From Flavobacteriia bacterium (lineage in GTDB: Bacteria > Bacteroidota > Bacteroidia > Flavobacteriales > Weeksellaceae), in NCBI GenBank assembly GCA_015999765.1, contig JAECQR010000011.1:1-57878 (forward strand): 57,878 nt of DNA, in the 5' to 3' direction. The notes beneath the pieces were generated by a model. It was given only the letters and a program-made list of their open reading frames with translations. It made no database searches and was not told the origin of the DNA. Below are positions 24,123 to 33,260 of the stretch, one piece after another; position 1 is the first letter of the stretch, and each line of letters opens with the position of its first letter. A program made the position numbers and the translations under genes.

Positions 24123-25328
24123 TTACATTGTGCTCATATCGTGACCCGCCATGGGATCGACCCCTTTCTTAAATATATATTCGCTGTTCAGCAGGTAGGC
24201 CCCGGAGACCACTACTTCGTCTCCCGCCTTAATTCCTGATGTGATTTCTATTCTGTCTTCATATTCGAGACCCGTTTCCACCATTCTGTTGATGAAGGTG
24301 TTCTTCGCGGTTTTCACCCAGACCGTGGAAGATTTGCCATCCCTGATTACCGCATCCACAGGCATTGAAAGACCATCACGGGATTTGTTTTCCACCAGAA
24401 CATATACCGGCATGCCGGGTTTCAGCAGATTTCCTTTGTTGGGCACGGAAATGCGAACCAGATTTATCCTGCTGGAGGCGCTTATTTCAGGGTTTGTAAA
24501 ATCAACCTTCCCATTAATCTTCAAATTATCCAGATCGGGAATATATACGGTGACCTTGCTGTCTTTCTGAAGGAGAGCCATTTGGGAAGAATACACCTGC
24601 GCCTCTGCCCAAAGCGATGAAAGATCTGCCAGATTCACGATGGTGCTACCTTCGGCAAGATAATCGCCTTCGGCAATGCTCAGATCGGTGATGTAACCGG
24701 CCGCATTGCTGAACACGGTAGTAGTAGGTGTGGCTTTTCCTGATCTTTCCAGCTGTTTGATCTGGCCTTCGGACATTCCCCATAAATAAAGCTTGTTGCG
24801 GGAACTTTGGAGCAGCTGGTCAAAATCAATGGACGTATTACCGACGAACAGCTTGCGTCTTTCCAATGCCAGCAAATATTCCTGCTTTGCATTATTGAGT
24901 TCTTCACTGTAAATATCGACCAACGGCGCCCCCTTCGGAACAAAATCGCCAATGTTTTTATAATACAACCGTTCAACTCTGCCCATGACTCTGGAACTTA
25001 CTGCCTGCATCTGGTACTGATTAAAATTGAGTGTTCCGGTCAGCGTAAGTTTATCAGCCATCGACCCATCAGATAGCGCGACTGTTTTGATATTCCCAAG
25101 TTTAACCTGCTCGTCATTCAAAATAATTTCGTTAGGATCAGCATTCTTTTTCTTCTCGACAGGCACCAAATCCATGTGACAAATGGGGCATTTTCCGGGT
25201 TTATCGGAGACTACCTGCGGGTGCATGGAACAGGTGTAGTAGATATCGTGGGCGGCATGCGGATCTTCCTCCTTTTTACAGGAGTAAAGAAAAACCAGCA
25301 AGGCAAGCATTAAAATATTGAATTTCAT
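24123..25328 (-). CDS. cusB: Cus-type RND adaptor with metal-binding domain (second)
   Basis: This 401-residue lipoprotein has lipobox LYSC (Cys17). A heavy-metal-binding domain at about 31-57 reads YTCSMHP...CPICHMD, with a His replacing the usual Gly of CGM. The membrane-fusion core follows: a barrel-sandwich hybrid (RVERLYYKNIGDFVPKGAPLVDIYSEEL), a short helical hairpin and beta-barrel domains. The tail is Met/His-rich (DPMAGHDMSTM), which suits Cu(I)/Ag(I). A second adaptor is encoded directly upstream, so the pump may use a hetero-adaptor ring or one may act as a metal carrier. Confidence 0.9.
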   Translation of the reverse strand: MKFNILMLALLVFLYSCKKEEDPHAAHDIYYTCSMHPQVVSDKPGKCPICHMDLVPVEKKKNADPNEIILNDEQVKLGNIKTVALSDGSMADKLTLTGTLNFNQYQMQAVSSRVMGRVERLYYKNIGDFVPKGAPLVDIYSEELNNAKQEYLLALERRKLFVGNTSIDFDQLLQSSRNKLYLWGMSEGQIKQLERSGKATPTTTVFSNAAGYITDLSIAEGDYLAEGSTIVNLADLSSLWAEAQVYSSQMALLQKDSKVTVYIPDLDNLKINGKVDFTNPEISASSRINLVRISVPNKGNLLKPGMPVYVLVENKSRDGLSMPVDAVIRDGKSSTVWVKTAKNTFINRMVETGLEYEDRIEITSGIKAGDEVVVSGAYLLNSEYIFKKGVDPMAGHDMSTM

Positions 25329-25339
25329 CTTATCAATTT

Positions 25340-26590
25340 TTATCTGTTAATTTTTATGAAACTTTCGCTGTCCATCAGGTACTGTGCATTTTCGGCAACT
25401 CCATCTTCAGGAAGCAAACCACTGACGATCTGAATTTTATCGCCTACCACCGCGCCGGTAACAACCTTGTGGGCAATAAAACCGCCTTCAACTTTTTTGA
25501 ACGCAATTTTATCAATCCCCAAAGAAACCACCGCTGATTTCGGCAGCCAATCTGCCATTCTGTTGTGGCTCATAATCTCCGCTTTAACCTGACTTCCGAC
25601 AGGAATTTTTGCGGTGGAATTATCAAAATAGACGCGCGCCGTTACGGTTTTGCTGCCCTGCCTGAAAAAGGGTTCAATAAAACCGATGATTCCTTTGAAG
25701 CGATTTTCAGGATTGGCTTCCGGGATGATCATGACTGACTGTCCTTTGCTGACCAGTGCAATGTCTTCAGAGAAAATATTGATCAGGGCCCAGGTTCTGT
25801 TGGGATTGTAGACACTGAAAATATTCTGTCCTTTCTGGAGATACATTCCTTCTTTTAGGGGTAGTTCAGCGGTGGCTGCCGTATTTGAAGCCATTGCGGG
25901 TGCAGATTGTGGTGATGACCCCATGCTTCCGGCCGATCCTGCCTGCTGAATGTGTCCGCTGTAATTGCTGAAAACCGGAACTGTGAGATCAGGTTTCCCT
26001 CGCTGGATGACTTTCTGAATCTGTGAAGCCGGCATTCCCAAAAGAAGGAGTTTCTGGCGTGAAGCATCGATCATTGTTTTGTTTGAGCGGTCATTTTTAA
26101 TAACGAAGAGCAGGTTTTGCTGTGCGGTTAAAAGTTCCGGGCTGTATATATCTAAAATACGCTGCCCTTTCGACACTTTCTGGTATTTATACCGCACATA
26201 GAGTTTCTCGATACGGCCCGCAACGCGTGAGGAAATACTGCCAATCTGTCGAGTATCGTATTCTACCGTCCCTAAAGCATCAACCGTGGTGGGTATGTTT
26301 TCTCTTTTTACTTTTATTACGGGCTGTTCCGACACTACAAATTCATTGGTTGGTTTCAGCAGATCGTCGAGTTTAATCCCCTCTTCCTTTTTTTCAGGGG
26401 CATCTTTCAGGACCAAATCCATCCCACATTTGGGACATTTGCCGGGTTTGTCTGAAATCACTTCCGGGTGCATCGGACAGGTATAAGTATGCATTGCAGC
26501 TTCTGCCGAGTGCTTATCTTCCCAGAACTTTACTTTGTCACACGACGTCAAACCAAACAAAAGCATGGTGAATATTATAATTTTTCTCAT
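25340..26590 (-). CDS. cusB: Cus-type RND adaptor with metal-binding domain (first)
   Basis: This 416-residue lipoprotein has lipobox LTSC (Cys17). A heavy-metal-binding domain (YTCPMHP...CPKCGMD, about 36-60) precedes a CusB-type core with GRIEKLYVRYKYQKVSKGQRILDIYSPEL. A Gly/Ser/Ala/Met-rich insert follows (QAGSAGSMGSSPQSAPAMAS, about residues 215-235). The start overlaps the stop of the TolC gene by 4 bases, a sign of coupled translation. It connects the RND pump with TolC and can pass copper to the pump. Confidence 0.9.
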   Translation of the reverse strand: MRKIIIFTMLLFGLTSCDKVKFWEDKHSAEAAMHTYTCPMHPEVISDKPGKCPKCGMDLVLKDAPEKKEEGIKLDDLLKPTNEFVVSEQPVIKVKRENIPTTVDALGTVEYDTRQIGSISSRVAGRIEKLYVRYKYQKVSKGQRILDIYSPELLTAQQNLLFVIKNDRSNKTMIDASRQKLLLLGMPASQIQKVIQRGKPDLTVPVFSNYSGHIQQAGSAGSMGSSPQSAPAMASNTAATAELPLKEGMYLQKGQNIFSVYNPNRTWALINIFSEDIALVSKGQSVMIIPEANPENRFKGIIGFIEPFFRQGSKTVTARVYFDNSTAKIPVGSQVKAEIMSHNRMADWLPKSAVVSLGIDKIAFKKVEGGFIAHKVVTGAVVGDKIQIVSGLLPEDGVAENAQYLMDSESFIKINR

Positions 26591-27834
26591 CTTCTTTCAA
26601 TTAAGCGGTCAATTTCAGTTTGCGTCTGCAGTGCTTTGGTAAGGATCTCGAAATATTCCAGTTGGGCCATATTCAGCTGTTCCCATGCGTCATATAACAT
26701 GAAGAGTTCTTCCGTATTCTGCTCATAGCCCAACTGCATGGATTTGTAGTTGTTTTTTAAGGCCGGAATAATGGTGTCTTCATAGAGTTTCAGCTGATTT
26801 TTATTCAGGTCCAGTTCATTGCGCATTCCGTAGGCCATTCCGCTGTATTCGTTTACCATCATTTCTTTCTGTGCCTGCAAGGCTTCTTCTTTCAGTTTGA
26901 GGCTTTCAATATTGGCTTTATTCATGCCTGAAGCCCAGGAAACAAACGGCAGTTTTGCCATCAGCATGAGCGAAAACTGCATGGGCTGGCCACCAAAACC
27001 GAACATGTTTTCGAACTTTACGCCAAATTCCGGCTTTAGATTCTGCTTTTCCAGATCCTGTTTCAGTTTTGCAATATTGATTTCCCTATCGATGCCGCGG
27101 AGATCACTTCTGTTCTGATAAAATAGATCCTGACTGAAAGTCTCGAGGGAATAATCATTTAAATTGTATTCAGTCTTGATTTCCAAAGGAGACAGCGCGT
27201 CTCTTCCCATGAGGGCATTCAACCGGATCCGGTTGACGCGGAGGTCATTCTCGTACATGAGCTGCATGTTTTTGGAACTGCCAAGCGCAGCTTTCGCTTT
27301 GTAATAGGCTGATATTTTACCGAGTCCGTTTTTGTACCGGATCTCGGCGTTTCTGATCATGAAATCCAGCATCTTTTCGTTTTCCTTTACGACCTTCAGC
27401 TTTTTATCCAGGACTATTGAACTGTAATACAGTTTTTTTGCATCCTGGAAGTTTTCATTGAGGGCGGCATAAAGTTTTTCCTTTTCTACAGCAGACATTG
27501 CCTTCATCAGATTTTCGTTGGCATCAAGCTTCCTTGTGTTGGGAAACATCTGCTCCACAGAAACTGCTACTGAGCCCATGCCTAGCATATCTCCATCCCG
27601 CTGCCAGAGTTTTGCATTATAAGGCGTCATGAAGAAACCGGCACCCACTGTGGGCGGCATCCAGCTTCTTGCGCCTTTGGCTGCAGCATCCATTGACCGG
27701 ATTTCGGCATTGTACATCTTTACCACCGGATGGTTGGCTGCAATACTGTCCATTACTGCGGGCAAAGACATTTCCTGAGCATCACTTGTGGTGTACAGCA
27801 ATGCAATTGCGCCTATTATTATTAATTTTTTCAT
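26587..27834 (-). CDS. TolC-family outer-membrane efflux protein
   Basis: This 415-residue protein has a signal peptide (LIIIGAIALLYTTSDAQ). The usual TolC duplication of long helices follows (ADQ-type coiled coils such as VEKEKLYAALNENFQDAKKLYYSS and LKLKEEALQAQKEMMVNEYSG) with short strand segments between. It forms the outer-membrane exit duct of the Cus-type pump. It lies between the pump genes and two adaptors in one operon. Here the outer-membrane factor is separate, unlike the Czc system in this window. Confidence 0.88.
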   Translation of the reverse strand: MKKLIIIGAIALLYTTSDAQEMSLPAVMDSIAANHPVVKMYNAEIRSMDAAAKGARSWMPPTVGAGFFMTPYNAKLWQRDGDMLGMGSVAVSVEQMFPNTRKLDANENLMKAMSAVEKEKLYAALNENFQDAKKLYYSSIVLDKKLKVVKENEKMLDFMIRNAEIRYKNGLGKISAYYKAKAALGSSKNMQLMYENDLRVNRIRLNALMGRDALSPLEIKTEYNLNDYSLETFSQDLFYQNRSDLRGIDREINIAKLKQDLEKQNLKPEFGVKFENMFGFGGQPMQFSLMLMAKLPFVSWASGMNKANIESLKLKEEALQAQKEMMVNEYSGMAYGMRNELDLNKNQLKLYEDTIIPALKNNYKSMQLGYEQNTEELFMLYDAWEQLNMAQLEYFEILTKALQTQTEIDRLIERR

Positions 27835-27852
27835 TTTGTAATCATTTAAGGA

Positions 27853-29811
27853 TTAATGGGAAGCGTCGAGGACGTCGATTTTCCCCAGTTTGTTCAGTTC
27901 CCACTCTTTCTGCATATAAAAGATAACAGGTGTTACCAAAAGGATGTGAATTGCCGAAGTAAAAACGCCACCGACCATGGGTAATACGATTGGTTTCATC
28001 ATATCACTTCCCACGCCGTGGCTCCACAGGATGGGTACAAGTCCGAAGAGGGTGACACACACGGTCATAATTTTAGGTCTTAATCTTTTGGCTGCACCGT
28101 TGATTACATATTCACGGAGTTCTTCATTGGTAATGGTCTCCCGTGAGTTTCCATTTTTGGCAATAAGCTGAATCATGGCATCGTTCAGATAAATGACCAT
28201 CACGATACCGGTTTCTACCGCAAGTCCGAACAGTGCAATAAAGCCGACTGCTACAGCTACAGAGAGATTGACGCCCCAAATCGAAATCATAAAGACACCG
28301 CCGATTAAGGCAAAAGGAATACTGATGAGATTAAAGAAAGCTTCACGGTAAGAATTGAATGCAAAGTACATGGAAAGAAAGATCACGATTAATACGAGGG
28401 GCATAATCATCTTTAAGGTCTGCTCGCCGCGAATCAGGTTTTCATACTGGCCGCTCCATTCCACGAAATAACCTTTTGGCATTTTGTTCACCATGTTATT
28501 GAGTTTTGCCTGTGCTTCTTCTACGGTACTACCCAAATCCCGATCACGGACGTTGAACAGAACGGTTCCGCGCAACATTGCGTTTTCAGAATTGATCATT
28601 GGTGGACCTTCAGTAAGACGGATGTCGGCTACTGCACTTAGCGGGATGGAACCAAATTCCATCGTCTGCATGGGCAATCTTCTCAGAGATTCCAAATTAT
28701 TTCTGAAATCCTGGCCGTACCTGGCGTTTACCGAAAAGCGCTGTCGGCCTTCCACGGTGGTGGTGAGTTTCATTCCGCCGAGCGCACTTTCCACGACGGC
28801 ATTTACATCATCCACACTTAGGCCGTATCTTCCTATTTCTTCGCGTTTCACTTCAATATCCACATATTTTCCGCCGGTAATGGGTTCTACGTACATGTCT
28901 TTTATTCCTTCAATACCGGTGAGTTCCTTTTTTATTTTTTCGGAAAGGACCGCGATACTGTCCAGGTTCTGTCCGTACACTTTTACGCCCACATCCGTTC
29001 TAATCCCTGTTGAAAGCATATTGATCCGGTTGGAAATCGGCATGGTCCAGCCATTTGTTACGCCGGGAATCTGCAGTTTGGCATTCAATTCATTAATAAG
29101 ATCGTCTTTTGTAAGGCCGTCGCGCCATTCGTCCTGAGGTTTCAACAGAATGATGGTTTCAATCATTGAAATGGGTGAATTATCTGTCGCCGTGTTTGCT
29201 CTTCCGGCTTTTCCGAGGACATGATCCACCTCCGGAACTCCTTTAATGATTTTATCCTGCACCTGCAGTAATCTTTTAGCTTCGGAGTTCGAAATATCAG
29301 GCAAAGTGACCGGCATAAAGAGCAAAGATCCTTCATCCAAAGGTGGCATAAACTCGCGTCCCAGATTCATAATTAAAGGGATGCTGACCAAAAGAGCAAG
29401 AATATTAATGCCAAGCGTTGTTTTTTTCCATTCCATGCACCAGCGAATGATGGGTTCGTACACCCGTTCCAAGCCCCGATTTATTGGGTTTTTATTATCG
29501 TCTTTAAACTTTCCCTTCATAAAAAAGGAGATAAGTACCGGCGCAAGGGTAAGTACCAAGATCGCATCAACGATCAGGATAAAAGTTTTGGTGTACGCCA
29601 GCGGGTGAAAAAGTTTACCTTCCTGACCTGTCAACATAAATACGGGGAGAAAGGAAACCACGATAATCACCGTAGAGAAAAAGACCCCTCTGGATACCTG
29701 TAAGGATGATTTTTCGATAATCTTCATCCGAATATCTTCGGGAATTTTAACGTAACTCTCTTTCTCTTTGTCTTTTTTTCTGAATATATTTTTAAACCAG
29801 TTGGTTTTCAT
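27853..29811 (-). CDS. cusA: CusA-type RND pump, C-terminal part (separate ORF)
   Basis: This 652-residue protein begins MKTNWFKNIFRKKDKEKESYVK and then enters the helix 5-6 region of a heavy-metal RND permease (GVFFSTVIIVVSFLPVFMLTGQEGKLFHPLAYTKTF). It continues through the second periplasmic loop (SNRINMLSTGIRTDVGVKVYG) to the last membrane helices. The first four helices are in the ORF that ends 2 bases upstream in another frame. Together the parts cover a full permease of 1079 residues with nothing obviously missing. The new start may work by stop-restart coupling (TAACAATG). See the split-gene finding. Confidence 0.85.
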   Translation of the reverse strand: MKTNWFKNIFRKKDKEKESYVKIPEDIRMKIIEKSSLQVSRGVFFSTVIIVVSFLPVFMLTGQEGKLFHPLAYTKTFILIVDAILVLTLAPVLISFFMKGKFKDDNKNPINRGLERVYEPIIRWCMEWKKTTLGINILALLVSIPLIMNLGREFMPPLDEGSLLFMPVTLPDISNSEAKRLLQVQDKIIKGVPEVDHVLGKAGRANTATDNSPISMIETIILLKPQDEWRDGLTKDDLINELNAKLQIPGVTNGWTMPISNRINMLSTGIRTDVGVKVYGQNLDSIAVLSEKIKKELTGIEGIKDMYVEPITGGKYVDIEVKREEIGRYGLSVDDVNAVVESALGGMKLTTTVEGRQRFSVNARYGQDFRNNLESLRRLPMQTMEFGSIPLSAVADIRLTEGPPMINSENAMLRGTVLFNVRDRDLGSTVEEAQAKLNNMVNKMPKGYFVEWSGQYENLIRGEQTLKMIMPLVLIVIFLSMYFAFNSYREAFFNLISIPFALIGGVFMISIWGVNLSVAVAVGFIALFGLAVETGIVMVIYLNDAMIQLIAKNGNSRETITNEELREYVINGAAKRLRPKIMTVCVTLFGLVPILWSHGVGSDMMKPIVLPMVGGVFTSAIHILLVTPVIFYMQKEWELNKLGKIDVLDASH

Positions 29812-29813
29812 TG

Positions 29814-31097
29814 TTATGGGTTTTTATTTTGTTGATGGTTCTGCCAATCGGAGAGATTTTTATAGGCATTTTCGGACATGATAATTCCGTTATCTACAAT
29901 CACCCCAATTGCCAGTGCAATTCCGGTAAGCGACATAATATTGGATGAAAGTCCAAACGCATTGAGCAGAATAAAGCTGATGGCAATGGTGACCGGAATC
30001 TGAATAATGATACTGAATGCACTTCGCCAGTGGAACAGGAACAGAATAACAATGATAGCGACCACGATGATCTCTTCGATCAGCTTGGTTTTGATATTGT
30101 CTATTGCCCCTTCAATAAGGGTACTGCGGTCGTACGATGTCTTGAAGGTGACACCTTCAGGGAGTCCTTTTTCAACGTCCTTCATTTTCTCTTTCACATC
30201 GTTGATGACCTTATCTGCATTTTCGCCATACCTTGCCACTACGATACCGCCCACAACTTCGCCTTCACCGTCTGCATCAAAAATACCCAGACGCAGATCG
30301 CCACCCATCTGCACAGAACCAATGTCTTTCACCCGCACGGGAATACCGTTGTAATTTCCCAAAGCAATTTCTTCAATATCGGCTACGTTCTTGATGTAAC
30401 CAAGACCGCGAATGATATAGGCCATATCAGCCATTTCAAATTTACGTCCGCCCACATCATTATTGTTGGCTTTCACTTTGTTCATCACATCCATGAGGGA
30501 TACGTTATAGTACTGGAGTTTTACAGGATCTACAATGAGTTGGTACTGTTTTTCGAAGCCGCCAAAGGAGGCTACTTCCGCCACACCGGGAACCGTCTGA
30601 AGCGCAAACTTTACATACCAGTCCTGAAGGGCACGCTGGTCTCCCAAATCCATTTTGGGTGCATCGAAATGATACCAGAAGACGTGACCTACACCGGTGC
30701 CATCCGGTCCGAGAGTAGGGGTAACATCCTGCGGGAGTAAGCGCTGCGCATAATTGAGCCGTTCCATTACCCTGGTTCTGGCCCAATATATGTCCACATT
30801 ATCTTCGAAAATGACATACACGAAACTCATCCCAAACATGGAAGAGGCGCGGATGTTCTTAATTTTCGGAATGCCCTGAAGGTTGCTGACCAGCGGGAAA
30901 GTCACCTGATCTTCAATAATCTGGGGACTTCTGCCCATCCACTCCGTAAAAACGATGACCTGGTTCTCACTCAGATCCGGAATTGCATCGATGGGATTGT
31001 CCCTTACCGCAAAAATACCCCAGATAAAAAGGCCGATTGCTATCAGCAAAACGAAATACCTGTTGCGGAGGGACAGTTTGATTAAATTTTGAATCAT
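29814..31097 (-). CDS. cusA: CusA-type RND pump, N-terminal part (separate ORF)
   Basis: This 427-residue protein covers helix 1, the first periplasmic domain and helices 2-4 of a heavy-metal RND permease. The helix-4 signature is LAIGVIVDNGIIMSEN; the AIG...D form is associated with Cu(I)/Ag(I) pumps. It stops shortly after helix 4, in the cytosolic loop. The rest of the pump follows in the next ORF. It is preceded by DUF3347 at 14 bases, so the operon starts further upstream. Copper/silver substrate is inferred from the signature and neighbours. Confidence 0.85.
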   Translation of the reverse strand: MIQNLIKLSLRNRYFVLLIAIGLFIWGIFAVRDNPIDAIPDLSENQVIVFTEWMGRSPQIIEDQVTFPLVSNLQGIPKIKNIRASSMFGMSFVYVIFEDNVDIYWARTRVMERLNYAQRLLPQDVTPTLGPDGTGVGHVFWYHFDAPKMDLGDQRALQDWYVKFALQTVPGVAEVASFGGFEKQYQLIVDPVKLQYYNVSLMDVMNKVKANNNDVGGRKFEMADMAYIIRGLGYIKNVADIEEIALGNYNGIPVRVKDIGSVQMGGDLRLGIFDADGEGEVVGGIVVARYGENADKVINDVKEKMKDVEKGLPEGVTFKTSYDRSTLIEGAIDNIKTKLIEEIIVVAIIVILFLFHWRSAFSIIIQIPVTIAISFILLNAFGLSSNIMSLTGIALAIGVIVDNGIIMSENAYKNLSDWQNHQQNKNP

Positions 31098-31111
31098 GGT
31101 TCTGTACGGTT

Positions 31112-31735
31112 TTACTTAATTTCTTCCTGAACCTCGCCACATGAAAGCATTTCTTTGCCGTAATAAGGATTCTTCACCTCACGTGAATCGCTAAGCCAGA
31201 AGGCCCCTTTGTTATCATTATACATCGGGCAGAATACTTTGTACACCGGTTTTGGAGTTCCGAAATCTTTCAGCAGGTCGTAAAAATCTGCGCTCATTAA
31301 ATCCAGATGTTCGCGCTGATGATCAATCTTTCCGGCGTTATCTGCAATGTGCTCGGCGTGTTCACTGATGCTTGATTCGAGGTCAGCAAATTCTTTTTTC
31401 TGTTCAGCAGAAAAACCGTTTATGTCTATTTTGGGAAAAGAAGCGAGGATCCCTTTGGCTGCACTCACCGCTTCTTTATCATCATCACCGGACAACGCGA
31501 ATGTAAGGTGGGTGTAATGAGAATAGAGCTCCGTAAGGTCAGCGGTAGTTTTTTTGGCGGCGGTCACGGTTACCTTAGCATCCATTGCCATATTGTCCAT
31601 CGCTGAACTGTCGGACATTGTACTCATATCATGCTGCATGGTTGTACCAGTGGTGTTTTTCTGTTCTTTGTTTTCCTTACAAGAAGTGAGTGCAAAAGTG
31701 CAGATTGCCAAAAGGCTGAATAGTATTGTTTTCAT
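31112..31735 (-). CDS. DUF3347 copper-associated lipoprotein
   Basis: This 207-residue lipoprotein has lipobox LTSC (Cys19). A Met/His-rich linker (MQHDMSTMSDSSAMDNMAMD) could bind Cu(I). A helical DUF3347 domain ends in VFCPMYNDNKGAFWLSDS...NPYYGKEMLSCGEV. The CPM...C arrangement is like the C-terminus of some CusB proteins and is a likely copper site. It precedes the split pump gene and may deliver copper to the adaptors. The biochemical role is not established. Confidence 0.88.
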   Translation of the reverse strand: MKTILFSLLAICTFALTSCKENKEQKNTTGTTMQHDMSTMSDSSAMDNMAMDAKVTVTAAKKTTADLTELYSHYTHLTFALSGDDDKEAVSAAKGILASFPKIDINGFSAEQKKEFADLESSISEHAEHIADNAGKIDHQREHLDLMSADFYDLLKDFGTPKPVYKVFCPMYNDNKGAFWLSDSREVKNPYYGKEMLSCGEVQEEIK

Positions 31736-31754
31736 TATTTTATAAGTTTAAAGG

Positions 31755-32141
31755 TTATTTATTATTAAAAAAGGCTTCGTAGTTTGCTTTATTTTCGAAG
31801 TACACGACATTATCATTTTTATCAGAGATTGCAATAATTGCGGTTGCTTTATCGATGAGTTGATGAGATATCGGATCATACGCCATGCGGGCATTTTCTT
31901 CCTGTGGGATTCTGAGTTTGCAGTTTTCACAGCAACCGTAGTAGGTTTTGCCGTCATGCTTTACTTCGAGCTGCTTTTTGCCCATGTAGGCGTTGTTTAC
32001 CATACAGACCTGGTCGTGGGGGACAATGTCACCGGTGGTGAACTTTGCGACCGCAATTTGGGTAGTTTCTGCTTTTGAATTGGTGCAGGAAACGAGAAAC
32101 ACTGCTACAAAAGCCAGTATTCCTAAAAGAATATTCTTCAT
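31755..32141 (-). CDS. TRASH/NosL-like metal-binding lipoprotein
   Basis: This 128-residue protein has a lipoprotein signal ending LVSC (Cys19). The core HDQVCMVNNAYMGKKQLEVKHDGKTYYGCCENCK places one Cys and a later CCxxC pair as in TRASH/YHS-type treble-clef metal-binding segments, with a NosL-like CMV. The C-terminal segment (NVVYFENKANYEAFF) matches the end of YHS-type domains. It lies 19 bases upstream of DUF3347 in the copper operon. Periplasmic copper binding is inferred. Confidence 0.7.
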   Translation of the reverse strand: MKNILLGILAFVAVFLVSCTNSKAETTQIAVAKFTTGDIVPHDQVCMVNNAYMGKKQLEVKHDGKTYYGCCENCKLRIPQEENARMAYDPISHQLIDKATAIIAISDKNDNVVYFENKANYEAFFNNK

Positions 32142-32358
32142 TAAATTATCGGTTAAAGGTTAAATTTGAGCCTCCGTCTTGAGAGACTGTGTACGAATAT
32201 CCTGATCTTCAAGTTGTTCTTTAAAGAACATTCTTTTCTAAAAGATTACTTAAAGGAGAAATGGAAGTTCGAAGGGACATTCAGCACCGCTAAATAATCT
32301 GCGGAAAGTGTCATAAACACTTCACGACCAGACACAATTCGGGCTGTAAAAGAAGATC

Positions 32359-32775
32359 TTAACCTATTTTGGGCGGTTCCCAAATGGTATAGAATCCACC
32401 GGAGTAATGGGGATTCTGATAAAAGAAATTAGAATTTTTGTCATCGTAACCGGACGCTTCGTTTTTAGAATCCTCTAAAAATTTGCTGTCTGCTAGAATG
32501 GTATACTGAGCAGTGCTGCAAAGGTTACCGCTGCAGCTGCCCGAGCATCCGTCGGATTGGCAATTGTGCGATTGAGGGTGACAGCATTCGTCTTTGCAAT
32601 CGCCGCTGTCGCAAGATGGCTGCATTGTCGCAAATGACTGTTTGATGAAAGTTTCAGTATATGCCTTGGTTTTTAAAACCTGCTTATCCTTTTTGCTGCA
32701 CGCTAAGGAAATCCCCGGCGCCAGAAATAACGCGAGTGTAAGGGAAAGCAATAAAGTTTTTAAATTTCCGTGCAT
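32359..32775 (-). CDS. exported Cys-rich protein ending IWEPPKIG
   Basis: This 138-residue protein has an N-terminal signal (LKTLLLSLTLALFLAPGISLAC). A cluster of eight cysteines lies between about residues 54 and 88 (SCDSGDCKDECCHPQSHNC onward). A polar region follows, and the C-terminus NPHYSGGFYTIWEPPKIG is close in its last eight residues to the small protein at 13916-14236. Family was not recognised with confidence. Periplasmic metal binding at the head of the copper operon is inferred. It is separated from the next gene by 217 bases in which no gene was seen. Confidence 0.6.
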   Translation of the reverse strand: MHGNLKTLLLSLTLALFLAPGISLACSKKDKQVLKTKAYTETFIKQSFATMQPSCDSGDCKDECCHPQSHNCQSDGCSGSCSGNLCSTAQYTILADSKFLEDSKNEASGYDDKNSNFFYQNPHYSGGFYTIWEPPKIG

Positions 32776-32926
32776 TATGAAGTAAAACTGTACAAATGTA
32801 GGAAATTATTTTAGAAGTTAAATTTGTTTAGGGATAATTAACATAGTAAGTGACTCGACAACTAACAGAGATTAACAGCTTAGAAATTGGCAAGGGCGTA
32901 TCATCCAGATTTGTCTTAGGCCGCAT

Positions 32927-33253
32927 TCACGCCAGTGTTTTCTCCAGTTTTTCTTTCCATTTTTGCCAGTCGGGGAAGATTTTTGCCTGGAGGTCGTAAA
33001 AGTCTTTGGTGTGGTTGCGGATTGCGAGGTGGCAGAGTTCGTGAACCATTACATATTCGATACATGCTTTTGGTGCTTTTACCAGTTCAGTATTGAGTGT
33101 TATCTTACCATTTCGGGTGCAGCTGCCCCATCTTTTTTCCATCCATTTAACTACCGTGTCCGGTTTGGTTATATTGTACTGGTCAAATAGGATTAATTTT
33201 TCAGTAAGTGCCTGATCAAATATAAGGCTTGCCAGTATAATAATAGAGAAATC
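32927..33253 (-). pseudogene. 5'-truncated YgjP-like metallopeptidase
   Basis: The frame carries the C-terminal half of a YgjP/DUF45-type zinc protease: KRWGSCTRNGKITLN, then YVMVHELCHLAIRNHTKDF with the HELCH zinc motif. About 37 codons upstream of the first ATG (33142) still match the family (LTEKLILFDQYNITKPD) but no start codon precedes them, and a stop lies at about 33254-33256. A 71-residue product from the internal ATG would lack the domain front. It is best read as a remnant cut off by insertion of neighbouring DNA. Confidence 0.7.
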
Positions 33254-33260
33254 TTATGTG

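Noticed and set aside
29805..29830. Programmed ribosomal frameshift joining the two CusA parts
   Set aside because: The -1 frame has a stop only a few codons upstream of the second ATG and the AAAAACCC context is not a standard slippery heptamer; stop-restart or a mutation is simpler.
30030..30740. 236-codon plus-strand frame inside the CusA N-terminal part
   Set aside because: Antisense shadow; the opposite strand carries clear RND permease sequence.
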